64,000 nt of DNA, from NCBI GenBank assembly GCA_964017195.1, contig OZ024896.1:33612807-33676806 (forward strand), in the 5' to 3' direction. Source of the DNA: Siderastrea radians. Its lineage: Eukaryota; Cnidaria; Anthozoa; Scleractinia; Rhizangiidae. Under the pieces are notes generated by a model, which was not told where the DNA came from, did no database searches, and worked only from the letters and a program-made list of their open reading frames with translations. Each line of letters begins with the position of its first letter. The first letter of the stretch is position 1. The position numbers and the translations under genes are program-made. This document shows positions 1 through 10,760 of the stretch, piece by piece.

Positions 1-808
1 AATCAGCTGGTCGGCTCTGACTTCTAGAAGCATCACAAGAGCTCGGCAAACATTCTTTCTAACTTCTGGGTCCTCGTCACCAGCAAGGGCAAAAAGATTC
101 TAAAACAGAAGATGTTTCTTCTTAGATAAATATCAACCAATAAAAGGCAATGGAAAAACAATGGCTTATTTATCCTATGGCATTGATAACACATGAAGAG
201 CTCACCCTTCAAATGAACTGAAATGGTTGCTATACAGTTGAAACATCTTTGGAACTCAGTTGGTAATCTTAAGCAACTGTCAGGAAAATTGGTAAATGTT
301 CGGAAATATTACACTTACATACTATGATATTTTCTCTCCTTTTAAAGATGGACTCATTGGTTTGTGTAATAAATTATAAAAATTGTAGTTCAATACATAT
401 CAAATGTCTTGTAGCAGCTGCTCAGAAGGCAAAGGGATCCCGGCTGAGTATGCTTGATGGGACCTCAGTGTTACAGGTGAACTTGCCTCTTGTTGGTACA
501 ATTAACTCACAAAGCAACAAGTTTGTTATGGGTGTAAAGATCAAGGCAACGGGCAATTCAAAACTCAGTGATAGCCCTGCCTACAGTGACTTCAGAATAC
601 AGCTGGAATTATTTGAAAACTTTTCCCTAGAATACTTTTATCAGTACAGTTTCACTTAACACAAGGGACAACAATACACGGTTGCTTGGAGTGTGCCAAC
701 ACATGTGATATCAACTTGAACAAGAAAAGAAAATTCTCATATCTCAACACACCCATGCATAATATATGCCAATTAAATAACCTAATACTGGCAACAACAA
801 TGATGATC

Positions 809-839
<31 letters not shown>

Positions 840-3800
840 CGATAAAAAGATAGAGTATGTGTACCTCAATAAATGTCCCTATGTGCACCATAAGAGCCTG
901 TGTCCGTGTTACAATGAATTGGTTTACACAAGCAATAGCATGGGACCTGAGAAAAAACAACAGTCACATTAACAACAATAAAATAGGCCACATAAAAAGT
1001 CCATCTTTAGAGTAAACAGAAAATAAAAGCTGCTTTAACACAACCACAAACTGAGTAATGAAGCTCAGATTCAATGCTTATTTATGACATTTTAGCTGTA
1101 ATCAATCTGCCTGCTTTACTGACCTTATTTTGGGGCTTGCATGTCTGAAGAACTGTAGAAACTTTGGAATGAGTATGTTGAGGGGTCTGTTGAGAGCGTC
1201 ACTGTCAAGCTGTTCCGCAGAATCCTCACAGATCTTCTGCAATGCTCCAAATGCTCCCTAACAATATGAGAAACAAAAACAACTTATCAATGTAAAGACC
1301 ACGAGCAGATCACATCAAGATTTCATTTGGGGATGAGTTTTTCTCGGGACAAGTTTGCATCCCAGTGCTTGGCACATTTCTCAAGCCAAATGAGGACATT
1401 TCAAGCCCTGAAAAACTATTCAGATTTGCAATAGTTTTTTGAGCCTGCAATGCCTTTGGTTGGTAAGCAAAACTCCATGTAAAAATTACAGTATGAAACG
1501 CAATATATGATTTTTCATCCTGATTAAATTAATAAGATGTTTCTAAGCAATGATTTCGTCCTGGAATGAAACTGTTTGTATAATTAGGTTGTCATGAGAT
1601 GAAGAAATACTTTCCAGTATACATGCATGTGAACTGAAAAAAAAAAACAATTCTCTTAGAAGAACAGACGGTTAAAATGAGAATTACAGATTTTGAAAGA
1701 ATGAAACATGAGATTTTGCTGCATTCTAGTATCTAGCAGTGTCAATCCATAATAGATCAAAAACTCTTGGCAACGTGACAACCGATCACGCTTCATGCAT
1801 AATCGACTGTCACAAAAAACTGAATAAATTAATGCAAGAAATGCGAGAAATATAAAATATATAATTAACATCCTAGTGTGTCTTATCTGTAGTCTACTTT
1901 GACGGAAAAACGGCAAACTCGATCCACTGAACCTGCTTTTAATACCTGGTTTGTTTTTGCACTTTTCGGAGCAGAATGACTTTTTGGAATGTTGTGCATA
2001 ACTTGATCATATAAATAAGCTAGTGCAGTCTGCTTAGTTATGTATTTTCATTAACCCATTGACACCTGAAGCGCCCGAAACCGCCCGTGCATGACAACCC
2101 CTGAATTCCCTGAAGCGCCCGAAACCGCCCCGGTAAAACCATGTGTTTGAAAAAGCCTCTACCCTCCCCTCCTTAAGGATTTTGGTTCCCCTATTGTTCT
2201 ATTGTTAAAGGGGACAAATAAACCAATCAGAATATGTCTTTTGCGCATATTTTTGGAGCTCTTTCGGGGTACTAGAAAGACTTTTTTTCGTCCCTCGATT
2301 TGCGATGAAGAAATATGGTGCAGCATGTTGTTTACGCACGGAGAGGTAGTGCAATTTACGGTTCTTTTTCGCTCTATACGGGAAAAAAAACCTCTCTGAG
2401 TCTCAAAGTGAAAGGCAAAAATTTTGCTTTAGATCAGTGAATGTTTAGGATGCTTTGAAGTGGATAGTTTCCTAGTACAAAGCGATGAAAATTTTAGCCG
2501 ATTCGACAAGACTTGAAGACCGCGTGGAGTCAAATTTTGCGAGCAGAAATCAAGACTTGTGAATCTTTCCTTTGAACAATTAGACCAGGTAATGAACTCT
2601 TTCAGTGTAAATTTTATTTCTTATGATGTGCTGTTTAACTCACTGGTTCAGCAAACTATTAAATTTAACCATCAGATCAGAAATGACTGTGCTTCTTGCG
2701 CTGTATTTTTTGTGTACGAATCGAAAGCAGACGCACTAATTTCTGTTGCGCCATCTGTTTTAAAGCATGCTTTCCCTCTTCGATTCGTGACTTTTTTCTT
2801 CAGTTTGCATAAAATTTTCTTTTCTGAAGATTCTTTTTATTTCTACAAGCATATTTGTTCAATTCTCACAACGAAAATAGATCTAAACATGCCACCAGTT
2901 ATTTGCATAAGCTTCCATTTTGACCCTGAAACCTGATCCTTTTGTGGCAGTGATCGTCTCAAATTTTTCTTCGTTTCATGTTAAAATTTCGCTGCTATAG
3001 AAATAAATGAAAAATGGCTTTCTTTGTAATGTCAAATGAATGGAATCTGTTTAAAAATTTTATGGAATTATGCTGTGATTCCCGGTGGGAGTATTTGGAA
3101 CGGTAAAGGAACAGCAGAGCAATACGTGTCTCTGAGCACGTGTTTGCTTTTTGTAACAAGGGCCTGCATTTCTGAGCGTTTTGCAGATTTTCTACTAAGT
3201 TAAACTTCTCTATTTTCCCTTTGGTGTTGAAAAAGTGGTTGGACTAAAAGTTCTGATGAATAATAATTGTGCAATATATCGGGAATGGACACAGCTTTTC
3301 TCATGAGAATGACAACTGCAAAGTTCAATGTCTTTGCAATTTTGACTGCAAATGGCGCGCAGTTGAAAAAATTCCTTAAATCTTGTTTTGGAGCTAAATT
3401 TGACAATATATTTTCTATCCTGACAAATCCTTGTAATTAAAAAATAACTGACTAACTATCCATGGGGAAATAAAACGTAACAACAAAAGCTGAGAATTTG
3501 TCTTTATCTACTGCGCATTGGGTTAATTTTTTCAAGTCGTTTATTTCGACTGAATGCTGAAAAATGTTCAGGAAATTGGGGGTGGTCGCGCGTAAATTTC
3601 CTCAGGAGTCAATGGGTTAATCACTTCCAGGTAGTCTTAACAATTTGCAACAAAACCAAATTTACCAGCAGACATCAGTCATTATAAGGAATGAAAGCAA
3701 AACAGGTCAAAGAACCAACACAGCTCAAAGCAAAACAACCTATCCCAATCGCAAGCTCGTCCTTAGGGTCCTCTCTCAGCATTGCCTTGTTTACGTGTGG

Positions 3801-5650
3801 CCTATGCCATTTTCAACATGGCAGCTGCAGACCAGGAAATCCACAGAGAATTTATCAGATTATAATTGATGATAGGTCGATTGGGGTAATCCAATTTTTA
3901 CCGATGACTGATTATGAAATATTGACAGATTCCCAACGCTAATTCTACCCCAGTGCAAAGCAGTATAAAATTCCATCGAAATCTTTATACCTACTGTGAG
4001 CCAACATCCCAGTGACTAAGCCTTCACAGCCATGCCATAAAGTAATCTATTTTTGTCAGGTTATTTCAAAATGGCGAAAAATAGATTATTCTTTTGTCTC
4101 CGTGTTAATTGGCCCTTGTTGCCTCATTTTAAACTAAATATTCCTTTGAATTCTGCAGATGGGATCAAGGCAACAAGGGCCAATTAACAATGAGACAAAA
4201 GACCAATGTATTTTCCGCCATTTTGGAATAAGATGTATATATTGTTCCTTGCACCGCTATTTACAAAGTAATTATCATTTGATCTTGAAATGACGACATG
4301 TGAAAACAACCAAAAAATATAAACTGGAAAGATAGCAATTTGGTTGATTAAGCAAACACTGTGAAAGTTGCAGTTTGACTTTTGTCCAAAAGTAAACAAA
4401 CGTTATAAAAAGTGGGCAAATGAGCAAGGTGTTGTTTTACATTATTTCCTAGCTTTTACTTCTGGTTTTGTGGAGTGCTGTTGGACAATTTGGAGACTGG
4501 CATTATACATTGTTTTAAATCAATGTAACTGTTTCACAGTTGTTGTTGTAATCCTTAAACTATTGGTGGACAAAACAAATTATTAACACAAAGGGAACTT
4601 CCCTCAAGGTCCAACAATGATAATCATTCTACATCAGAGGCTTAAATGTAGTGACATTGCCACGGTTAACAAAAATCTATCACATATATTATATAACATC
4701 TTGAACAAGATTAAACTTTAGCTTTCCTTCAGGTACATGCGGCAGAAAATCTGGCACATTCTCAAAACCAGGTATTTTGTTTACAGGGCCTATGCAATAG
4801 CTTAAAAAAGTGCTGTAAGCTTAATTCTGCTGGGCATGTGCCAGACTTTCAAATTTAACACCGCTCAAGCAAATATGTTTAATGTTTAACCTATTATTTT
4901 ACCTCGCACACGTTGTAGTCCTCGCTGTCCAAAAGCTGGCATAACGTTGGCAAAAGCTGTGGCCAATTTGTAAGGTCGCCTTTTGCAGCTATAGTGGTGA
5001 CCAAGATACCGATTGTAGCTCGTATAAGAGGTGAAGGATCGCCAATGGCCTCGAGACATTCTGATTTGATAAATTCTTTGACTGGATCCGGAAATGTATG
5101 GTAATGCGATTTGACGTTATTTTTGAGAATCAAACCCGACAGCGAGCGCGTTGGTTCATCTGAAATGGGACAGAAAAAGTACGCATTGTTAATTTCAACG
5201 TGAAATTGACAGACGTTGGAGAAAAAAAACAGTTGCGACATGTGGTCTTGCCAACCGGAACTTCAACTTCACAGCTACGGGATCTAACATCTAGCGTGCT
5301 TACCTTCGCTCTTTAACTTCGTAAGAACAAAAATCAGGTAATTGTTGAAGTCCGGGAATTGGTTCAAGGATTCAAGTTTCTGAAAAGCAAATTAGTTAAG
5401 GAATGCAAGGAAAATCTACTTCGTCTAGGGCAAGTTTGATTTCACCGAGCACGTGTGACGCGCCAAATCTCGACAGTGTAACGGCCAATATTTCTCCAAA
5501 ATCACAACGAAATACAAAATTAAACACCACATCTGGTAGAGTAAAGGATACTTGTTGAACTGCTCGTTGTACTTCAGTACTAGGGCTCTGGCTTTCTTTT
5601 AAAAGCTGTATAATCTGCTGTAAACCGTCTTGGTCTGGTTGCCACGCCAT
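1..5650 (-). CDS. TNPO1: Transportin-1 (karyopherin beta-2), 5' part of gene, six coding exons; continues past left edge
   Basis: Nuclear import receptor of the importin-beta family; it carries PY-NLS cargo through the nuclear pore and releases it on Ran-GTP. Exons in gene order: 5650-5552, 5379-5304, 5159-4903, 1257-1124, 946-865 and 99-1 (cut by the window). All five introns have GT-AG ends and the phases join without a break. The start ATG at 5650 opens with [20 protein letters not shown], matching the vertebrate N-terminus ([17 protein letters not shown]). Later exons give [70 protein letters not shown] and [20 protein letters not shown], which are the first HEAT repeats of transportin. 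About 223 of roughly 890 residues are here. The 3.6-kb intron 4902-1258 holds two mobile elements. TNPO1 versus TNPO2 cannot be separated, since cnidarians may have a single ancestral gene. Confidence 0.96.
2051..3620. mobile_element. Non-autonomous piggyBac-like element in a transportin intron
   Basis: The ends read TTAA-CCCATTGAC at 2051 and GTCAATGGG-TTAA at 3620. This gives inverted terminal repeats CCCATTGAC[A/T]CCTGA flanked by a TTAA target duplication, the signature of piggyBac-type cut-and-paste elements. A subterminal motif, TGAAGCGCCCGAAACCGCCC, is repeated twice near the left end (about 2066-2135). The 1.56-kb interior has only short open frames (for example 2559-2936) that I do not recognise as a transposase, so it would have to be moved in trans. 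The superfamily assignment rests on the ends only. Confidence 0.7.
4061..4231. mobile_element. Fold-back MITE, 171 bp, transportin intron
   Basis: The left arm starts TTATTTCAAAATGGCG and runs to TTGGCCCTTGTTGCCT. The right arm is its reverse complement, ending CGCCATTTTGGAATAA. Arms are about 65 bp with scattered mismatches and a short loop. No coding capacity. Confidence 0.75.
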
Positions 5651-6052
5651 TTTGGTTTTGCACCGGCTCGAAACCCCTGCATTTCCCGTCGGACACCCCA
5701 ACCTGTCGGTAATCTTCGGCTCAGCTCGGGTGACGTCGGTCAAGACGCCGACACAAAAATAGATACACAGGCGTGCAGGTGTCTATTCGTGCAGCGAAGA
5801 TGCTGCTCTAGTACTTGTTATAATTATTCTGGTACATACCGGCCCATCGTCTTTGGCTTGTCGGACATCTGGAACTCTCCACTGCGTCGAACCCGGCAGC
5901 GCTTCGCTAACATGCCTTACTCTCTGGCATAATTCTCAGCCTACGTTATCTGATTTTGCGTTCCCTTCCAACTTTTAACGTTTAAGAACTTGAAAAAGGA
6001 TGACTGGTTTTGATACGTTTTTCCTTGAGAGCGGTAGGGTGACCCATTCCGC
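5651..6052. promoter_or_regulatory. Upstream flank of transportin-1, presumed promoter region
   Basis: This lies directly upstream of the transportin start codon on the minus strand. It is more GC-rich than its surroundings and contains a TGACGTC core near 5730, the CRE/ATF half-site palindrome. No TATA box is evident. The transcription start cannot be placed from sequence alone. The open frame 5630-5932 overlaps the first exon on the opposite strand and shows no recognisable protein. Confidence 0.35.
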
Positions 6053-6190
6053 GTAGCCTGCATAGCAAGCGTTTCTGTTGGAGTGCGCTCGATTTAGGGA
6101 AAAAGCAGGAGAAGTGGGGAGGGGAAAGATTTGAAGGAAAGCACTCGCGCGCTCTAACAGAAACGCTTGCTACGCAGGCTTACATTCCGC
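6045..6190. mobile_element. hAT-type MITE, 130 bp, with 8-bp target duplication
   Basis: The element spans 6053-6182 and has inverted ends TAGCCTGCATAGCAAGCG / CGCTTGCTACGCAGGCTTA. It is flanked by the exact 8-bp direct repeat CATTCCGC at 6045-6052 and 6183-6190. An 8-bp duplication is typical of hAT elements. Confidence 0.85.
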
Positions 6191-7339
6191 GATGTTATTG
6201 CCGATAGCATGCCTTCCCCCTCAGACATCGATAACTCCATGACCAAAAACATTTAAAAATATGAATTACCATTTTAACATCGTCCAAATTTCCTTCACGT
6301 ATCGTTGTAATATGGAATCCATTTCGACCATTAGTATTGCATCCATGATTTAGTGTAATCGTGAGCACATTTTCTCATGTGTATACGCCCACATATTCTG
6401 TCCGGCTAACACAAGCCACTCAAAAAACCTGGGCGCAGGGTTAAAGACTCTCTGTCGACCACAATGCAACGCACGCCTAAACGGAGGTTTCGTGGACCAC
6501 GAAACCCCAAAGTTTTGCGACGGCATTTGAAGGCTGTGGAAATCTGCCTTCATCCAAGTCATCCTTCTGTAGAATGGATAGAGATTTTCTTATGGAGCTA
6601 CGAAATTTATCAGGGAACTATTGGAGCAGTGTTGATTTAAAAAATGTTTTATTCTTCGGGTCACAAAAGCGACATTCGGACACTCGATGTTTCGCACAGC
6701 TCTCAACCGACAAGCGGGACCACGCGGAAAGTTTTTTTATTTATACCTCATATCAGAATAATGTGACTATGGACGATCCAGTGACTTCATAGGGAAAAAT
6801 AACAGAATTCTTATGGTTATGTGGAACTGAATGTGAGTGAATATCAAACTGACTACAGTAATAAATGTTTCTGTAGATCGGACGTGACTGAGTATTCAAC
6901 ACACCCCGCGGGTGACAAATCGCGGTTTTGCAACCATTAGTGATAAAAAATAAAGTAATGTCAATTGCTTTTACTCTACACGCCTTTCGACATTTTAAAG
7001 TTGGGTATATTAAGGTATAAGTGCTGTTGAGCATAAATGATTGAGCGAACTCATGACCCGATACACTAAAAACCAAATGCGCTATGTCAATTTGAAAATA
7101 TTTCTCTGACTGCGTGACGTGTAATGAATCGTATTTTATTACAGTCATCTGCAAGACTTATAAACCATAAAATTTAGCTCTTTCTATTGACAAAACGTAT
7201 ACACCTAACGAAGTGAACGCCTTCATTTCCTTTCTTGGCTGCTAAAGGGCTCAGATCTAGCCATTTTATCACAATGTTCTCTCTCCAAAGGAATCAAAAC
7301 ATAAACAAACGCGCTCATTGCATTGTAGTCGACAGAGAG
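6191..7339. other. No gene seen
   Basis: Short open frames occur on both strands (6350-6562 minus, 6574-6792 plus, 6753-7154 minus). None has a recognisable domain or a consistent exon structure, and I see no repeat signature. Confidence 0.5.
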
Positions 7340-7515
7340 TCTTTAAGCTAAGGTAAAGCTAACTTAGGATTCGCGTCAATTTTGAATTCACTTTTGATCA
7401 ATAACGACGTGGATTCCAGTAATTTGCCTGCATTCAAATTGTCACTTAACATTAGCAGCAGTAACGCTGGATAACACTGAACATCACTTAGCCCAGGGTT
7501 ATTATTGTGCTATTC
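7340..7515. repeat. Degraded relic of the MITE at 7662
   Basis: AAAGCTAACTTAGGATT...GACGTGGATTCCAGTAA here parallels TAAGCTAACCCAGGATT...GACACGGATTCCTGTAA in the element at 7662-7917. It ends near a decayed GAACAACCG. This is an older copy of the same family lying next to a younger one. Confidence 0.55.
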
Positions 7516-7661
7516 TGGCTCGAACAACCGACCCCTGCACTATATTTCACCTAAAACACAGACAAGCCTTACCTGTCGTAATTCCGAATCCGAGTGCATG
7601 ATCACATAAATAATTAGCCCTTCGTTCTGCGAACTCCGCACTAATAAAAAGGCGCCATGGC

Positions 7662-7917
7662 CCGGTTGTTCAAAGCAGGGTTAAGCTAACCCAGGATTAG
7701 CATCAGTTTTTAATTCCGTTTTATAGCCAAACGACACGGATTCCTGTAAAACGCTTTTTTTGCTCTACATTTTGGATTTCGTTGCTTTCAAAAGGTCACT
7801 TGGAATTTGCTCTGAAAACTCTTTAGAAAGTGAAACAGGGACCTTGGTGTAGCTTGGTGTGTTGGTTAAATTTTAATCCAAGGTTAGCGTTCAGATCCGG
7901 GCTTTCCGAACAACCGG
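7662..7917. mobile_element. MITE with CCGGTTGTTC inverted ends
   Basis: It begins CCGGTTGTTCAAAGCAGGGT and ends with the inverted form GGGCTTTCCGAACAACCGG. Subterminal TAACCCAGGATTAG is matched by TTAATCCAAGGTTAGCG on the other side. Length 256 bp, no coding content. The G-run at 7981-7994 lies just outside it. Confidence 0.65.
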
Positions 7918-8460
7918 ACAGAAGTACTCCGGATGTAGAATGCGGAAATCGTGCAAATTGGCTAGTAAAACTTTTTCGAGGTGGGGGGGGGGGGGTCATA
8001 TCCTTTCCATCATGTACAAAAGCCTTAAAAAGGGCAAAACTTTCAGTTGAAAATGTAGAGCTTAATTTTCAGTAACACGTGCAGTGTGCTGGTATAAAGT
8101 GATGTGGATTATTTTACTACGTTTTGCAACATTTAAGGGCCACTAAACGGTGCACAAAAATGTTAAACAACAACAACCAAAAAAAAAACAATAGGTTTTT
8201 TTATTTTGCCTCAATAAAATTTTTACCGCGCTGACTGTCGTCCGCGCTGCGTGCTTTGTAATTAGCACCGAGGTTTGTAATTAGTACCGAGCCAATCAGA
8301 CGAGAGTGTTCAAACCACGTGGCTAAAATCACATGGGTTAGTTGGCAGGTTGGCGCCACGTTCAAAAATTCATTCATTCACGACATAGTTAATAAAAGAA
8401 TCTGGTTATGAAGCTCAGCAAAGTCCTTTGTTTTATGTTTTTGTTATCGTTTTTAGCCTT

Positions 8461-8579
8461 GACCGTGCACAAACAACAATAGGTTTTGAATTTTACATGA
8501 GCAACTAACCAATAAAAATGTCACAGCTAAGTTATTCAGCTATAGTGTGCGAACGTAAAACAAAAGATTGTGCACGGTC
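8461..8579. mobile_element. Small inverted-repeat element with GACCGTGCACAA ends
   Basis: GACCGTGCACAA at 8461 is mirrored by TTGTGCACGGTC ending at 8579. A related GTGCACAAAAATGTTAAACA sequence lies at 8151, so the neighbourhood probably holds fragments of the same family. Confidence 0.5.
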
Positions 8580-8648
8580 GTAGTACTTTCAACATAAATT
8601 GCAGCACCTTTGTTATGGCCTTTGAAACTTGCAAGGTTTCATAACCAG

Positions 8649-9056
8649 TCCCTTGAGTAACTATGTTCACGATGAAAAATTAGCAAGAAGAAATGAAATT
8701 TGCAGACAGCTTTATGAAGACGTTTTAAACCGGTTAAAGTTGCTGTCTTCGCCTGTTTCAAGGAAAGTCAAACTTTCAACACCAGTCCGGAAACCACCGA
8801 AAAAAAAACGGCAAATAAGGTCGGTGTATCAACTTAATTTGTTTTATGTTGCAAATTAGATATATAAGTGTCATATTCCAAACAAGTTACAATATTGTAA
8901 ATGCAGTTCTACGAGTTAATTCAGAAAATCGCTTTTTTCCGTGAACTTATTTCATTCTAAACCCGTTGACCGAACATTGAAGTTTTGTTCTCTTTATATA
9001 GCAGACATTGCCCGTGGAAACTAAAAGACTTCAACAACAAGTTGAACACGGGCTAG
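8649..9056 (+). CDS. Possible 3' exons of an unrecognised small basic protein
   Basis: An open frame runs from an acceptor-like CAG at 8648 to 8819. It encodes YVHDEKLARRNEICRQLYED and then a Lys/Arg-rich tail containing PPKKKRQIR. A donor GT follows at 8820. An acceptor TATATAGCAG at 9004 allows an in-phase join to a short last exon, HCPWKLKDFNNKLNTG, with stop at 9054-9056. The frame has no credible ATG, so the upstream exon(s) would be elsewhere. I do not recognise the protein. The charged helix and basic tail look more like coding sequence than chance, but this could also be a transposon remnant. Confidence 0.28.
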
Positions 9057-9586
9057 ACCACTTCGAGATAAAATGCCGGAGCGAATGCACGTGGCTTTGA
9101 GTCGCCGGCCGAGAAAAGAAACGTTCGCTTTGACAGCTTGGCTGTGACATTATCTGAAGAGGTAAGACTTGTTTTAGTTTATACTGTAACTGACTTATTT
9201 CAACGCCGTCTGAAAGAACCCTCCATTGAAGACTTCTGTTTGGTTTAAACTGACTTGGTCATGCCGTGGCTTGCCAGCAATGTGCTCAAACCTTCGAAAC
9301 TAAGTTTAATGTTTAGTCGATGAAAGAGTACAAACTTTTGTCACTGATATACTAATGTGCTTTAACTTAGTTTTAGGTAGAATAGCACTTGTTGCAGTAA
9401 CGTAAGTCTTATCCAAGTTCAAACGTTTTTTTTTTTTTAATTTACTGTCTTGAAATATGGAGCCAAATTCATTTAAAGTAGGTAGTGCCGAAATATAAAA
9501 AAAATCTCAAACCTGAAAAGCATAACAGCTTCGTGGCTGATTTTAAAGACAACAATATTTCGCGTCGGTTAAAACTGAATTATTGG

Positions 9587-9782
9587 TTAAGCCCTAATAT
9601 AAAAATGCATATTCTCCTTACTGTTCTCCATACAATTCTTATCGATCTACTAGGGTGAATTTGTCTAAATATCAAGACGTCGTATCCGTGGTGGTCACTT
9701 TCTTTATTCTCATCACTTGAATGTTTGAACAAGTAGTGATAATGTAAAGAGAAATTTCATTTTCGTCACTGTTAGGGCTTAA
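9587..9782. mobile_element. TTAA-flanked MITE (TTAAGCCCTAA family), full copy
   Basis: The ends are TTAAGCCCTAATAT and TGTTAGGGCTTAA, inverted repeats that include TTAA. The interior has GCATATTCTCCTTACTGTTC and CACTTGAATGTTTGAACAAG, both found again in the copy at 38543-38746 and partly in the truncated copies at 20780-20882 and 45386-45570. Confidence 0.75.
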
Positions 9783-10362
9783 AGGGTTAAATAAACTGAA
9801 TGAATCTGTGTAGAACTTTACACATTATGCTTGGATTTCCTCAGTAAAAGGCTGTTGCTGAATACAGAAAAAAAATACTTGTTTCAAAGTGTTTCCTTTC
9901 AAGTTTCCCGGGTTCATATTAACTTAAGAGAGAGAAACTACTTAACCAGTAAGAAAATACAACAATAAGAACCTCGCAACGTAAACGAAGTTTACAGAGG
10001 GGAGGGGGGGGGGGGTGTAGGGTGCCCGTGATCCCCCAAACCCTCTTGGGAAATTTTTTTTAGCAATATCAAAGCAAACCAGCTACCTCGCGAAAAACCA
10101 GTCACACGTTTTGAAACTGAAAGTCCAGTGATTGACCGCCGTACGAAATAGTAGGCTTTCTATGGCCATTTTTACCCAATTGAAACTCCCCCCCCCGCCT
10201 ACCAGTGCTCATAACCCTATCCACACCGGCCGGATGGGGGTGTATTCTGAACCAAGGCGTTAAAGAGATGAGAACAGTATCCCTTATCCGGGTTTACCTT
10301 CCGTTAACTGCAATTCTTTCGTTTTCAGCTTCTAGGGACTCAACTTCAGCAGTCCCGTTGTT
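9783..10362. other. No gene seen; G-run and C-run tracts
   Basis: This holds a G-run at about 10001-10015 and a C-run at about 10189-10197, about 190 bp apart, which could be the decayed ends of an inverted element. No supported exon. Confidence 0.4.
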
Positions 10363-10760
10363 CAGTCCCAAGTCACAGCATACCTAGATCAGACCCCCAC
10401 GGCACCGCTCAGACCTTTCTCCTGTCCAACCATCTCCAGTGTTAAACCAGCACAGCCTAACTTAACCCCAAGTCAGCTAAGACCAATGGCAGTCGGTCCC
10501 AAGCCACAGCATCCCAAATCAGACCACCATGGCACCGCTCAGACTTTTTTCCAGTCCAGCCTTGCCCAGTGTTAAACCAACACAGCCCACTTAACCCAGG
10601 TCAGCTAAGACCAACGGCAGTCAGTCCCGAGCTACAGCATACCCAGATCAGACCCCCATGGCACCGCTCAGACCTTCCTCCTGTCCAACCTTGCCAGCGT
10701 CAACCATGCAGCACAGCCTAACGTGACCCACGCCAGCCAAGACCTACAGCAGATACTTCA
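10363..10760. repeat. Tandem repeat, about 128-bp unit, three copies
   Basis: Copies start at about 10363, 10490 and 10619, each with CAGTCCC...CACAGCAT, AGATCAGACCCCCA(C/T)GGCA, CCGCTCAGACCTT and GTGTTAAACCA. The period is not a multiple of three and stop codons interrupt the frames, so it does not look coding. Confidence 0.8.

Noticed and set aside
324..659. 111-aa plus-strand frame in the transportin intron
   Set aside because: No recognisable domain, no splice context, and antisense to a real gene.
5630..5932. 100-aa plus-strand frame
   Set aside because: It overlaps transportin exon 1 on the opposite strand and has no homology.
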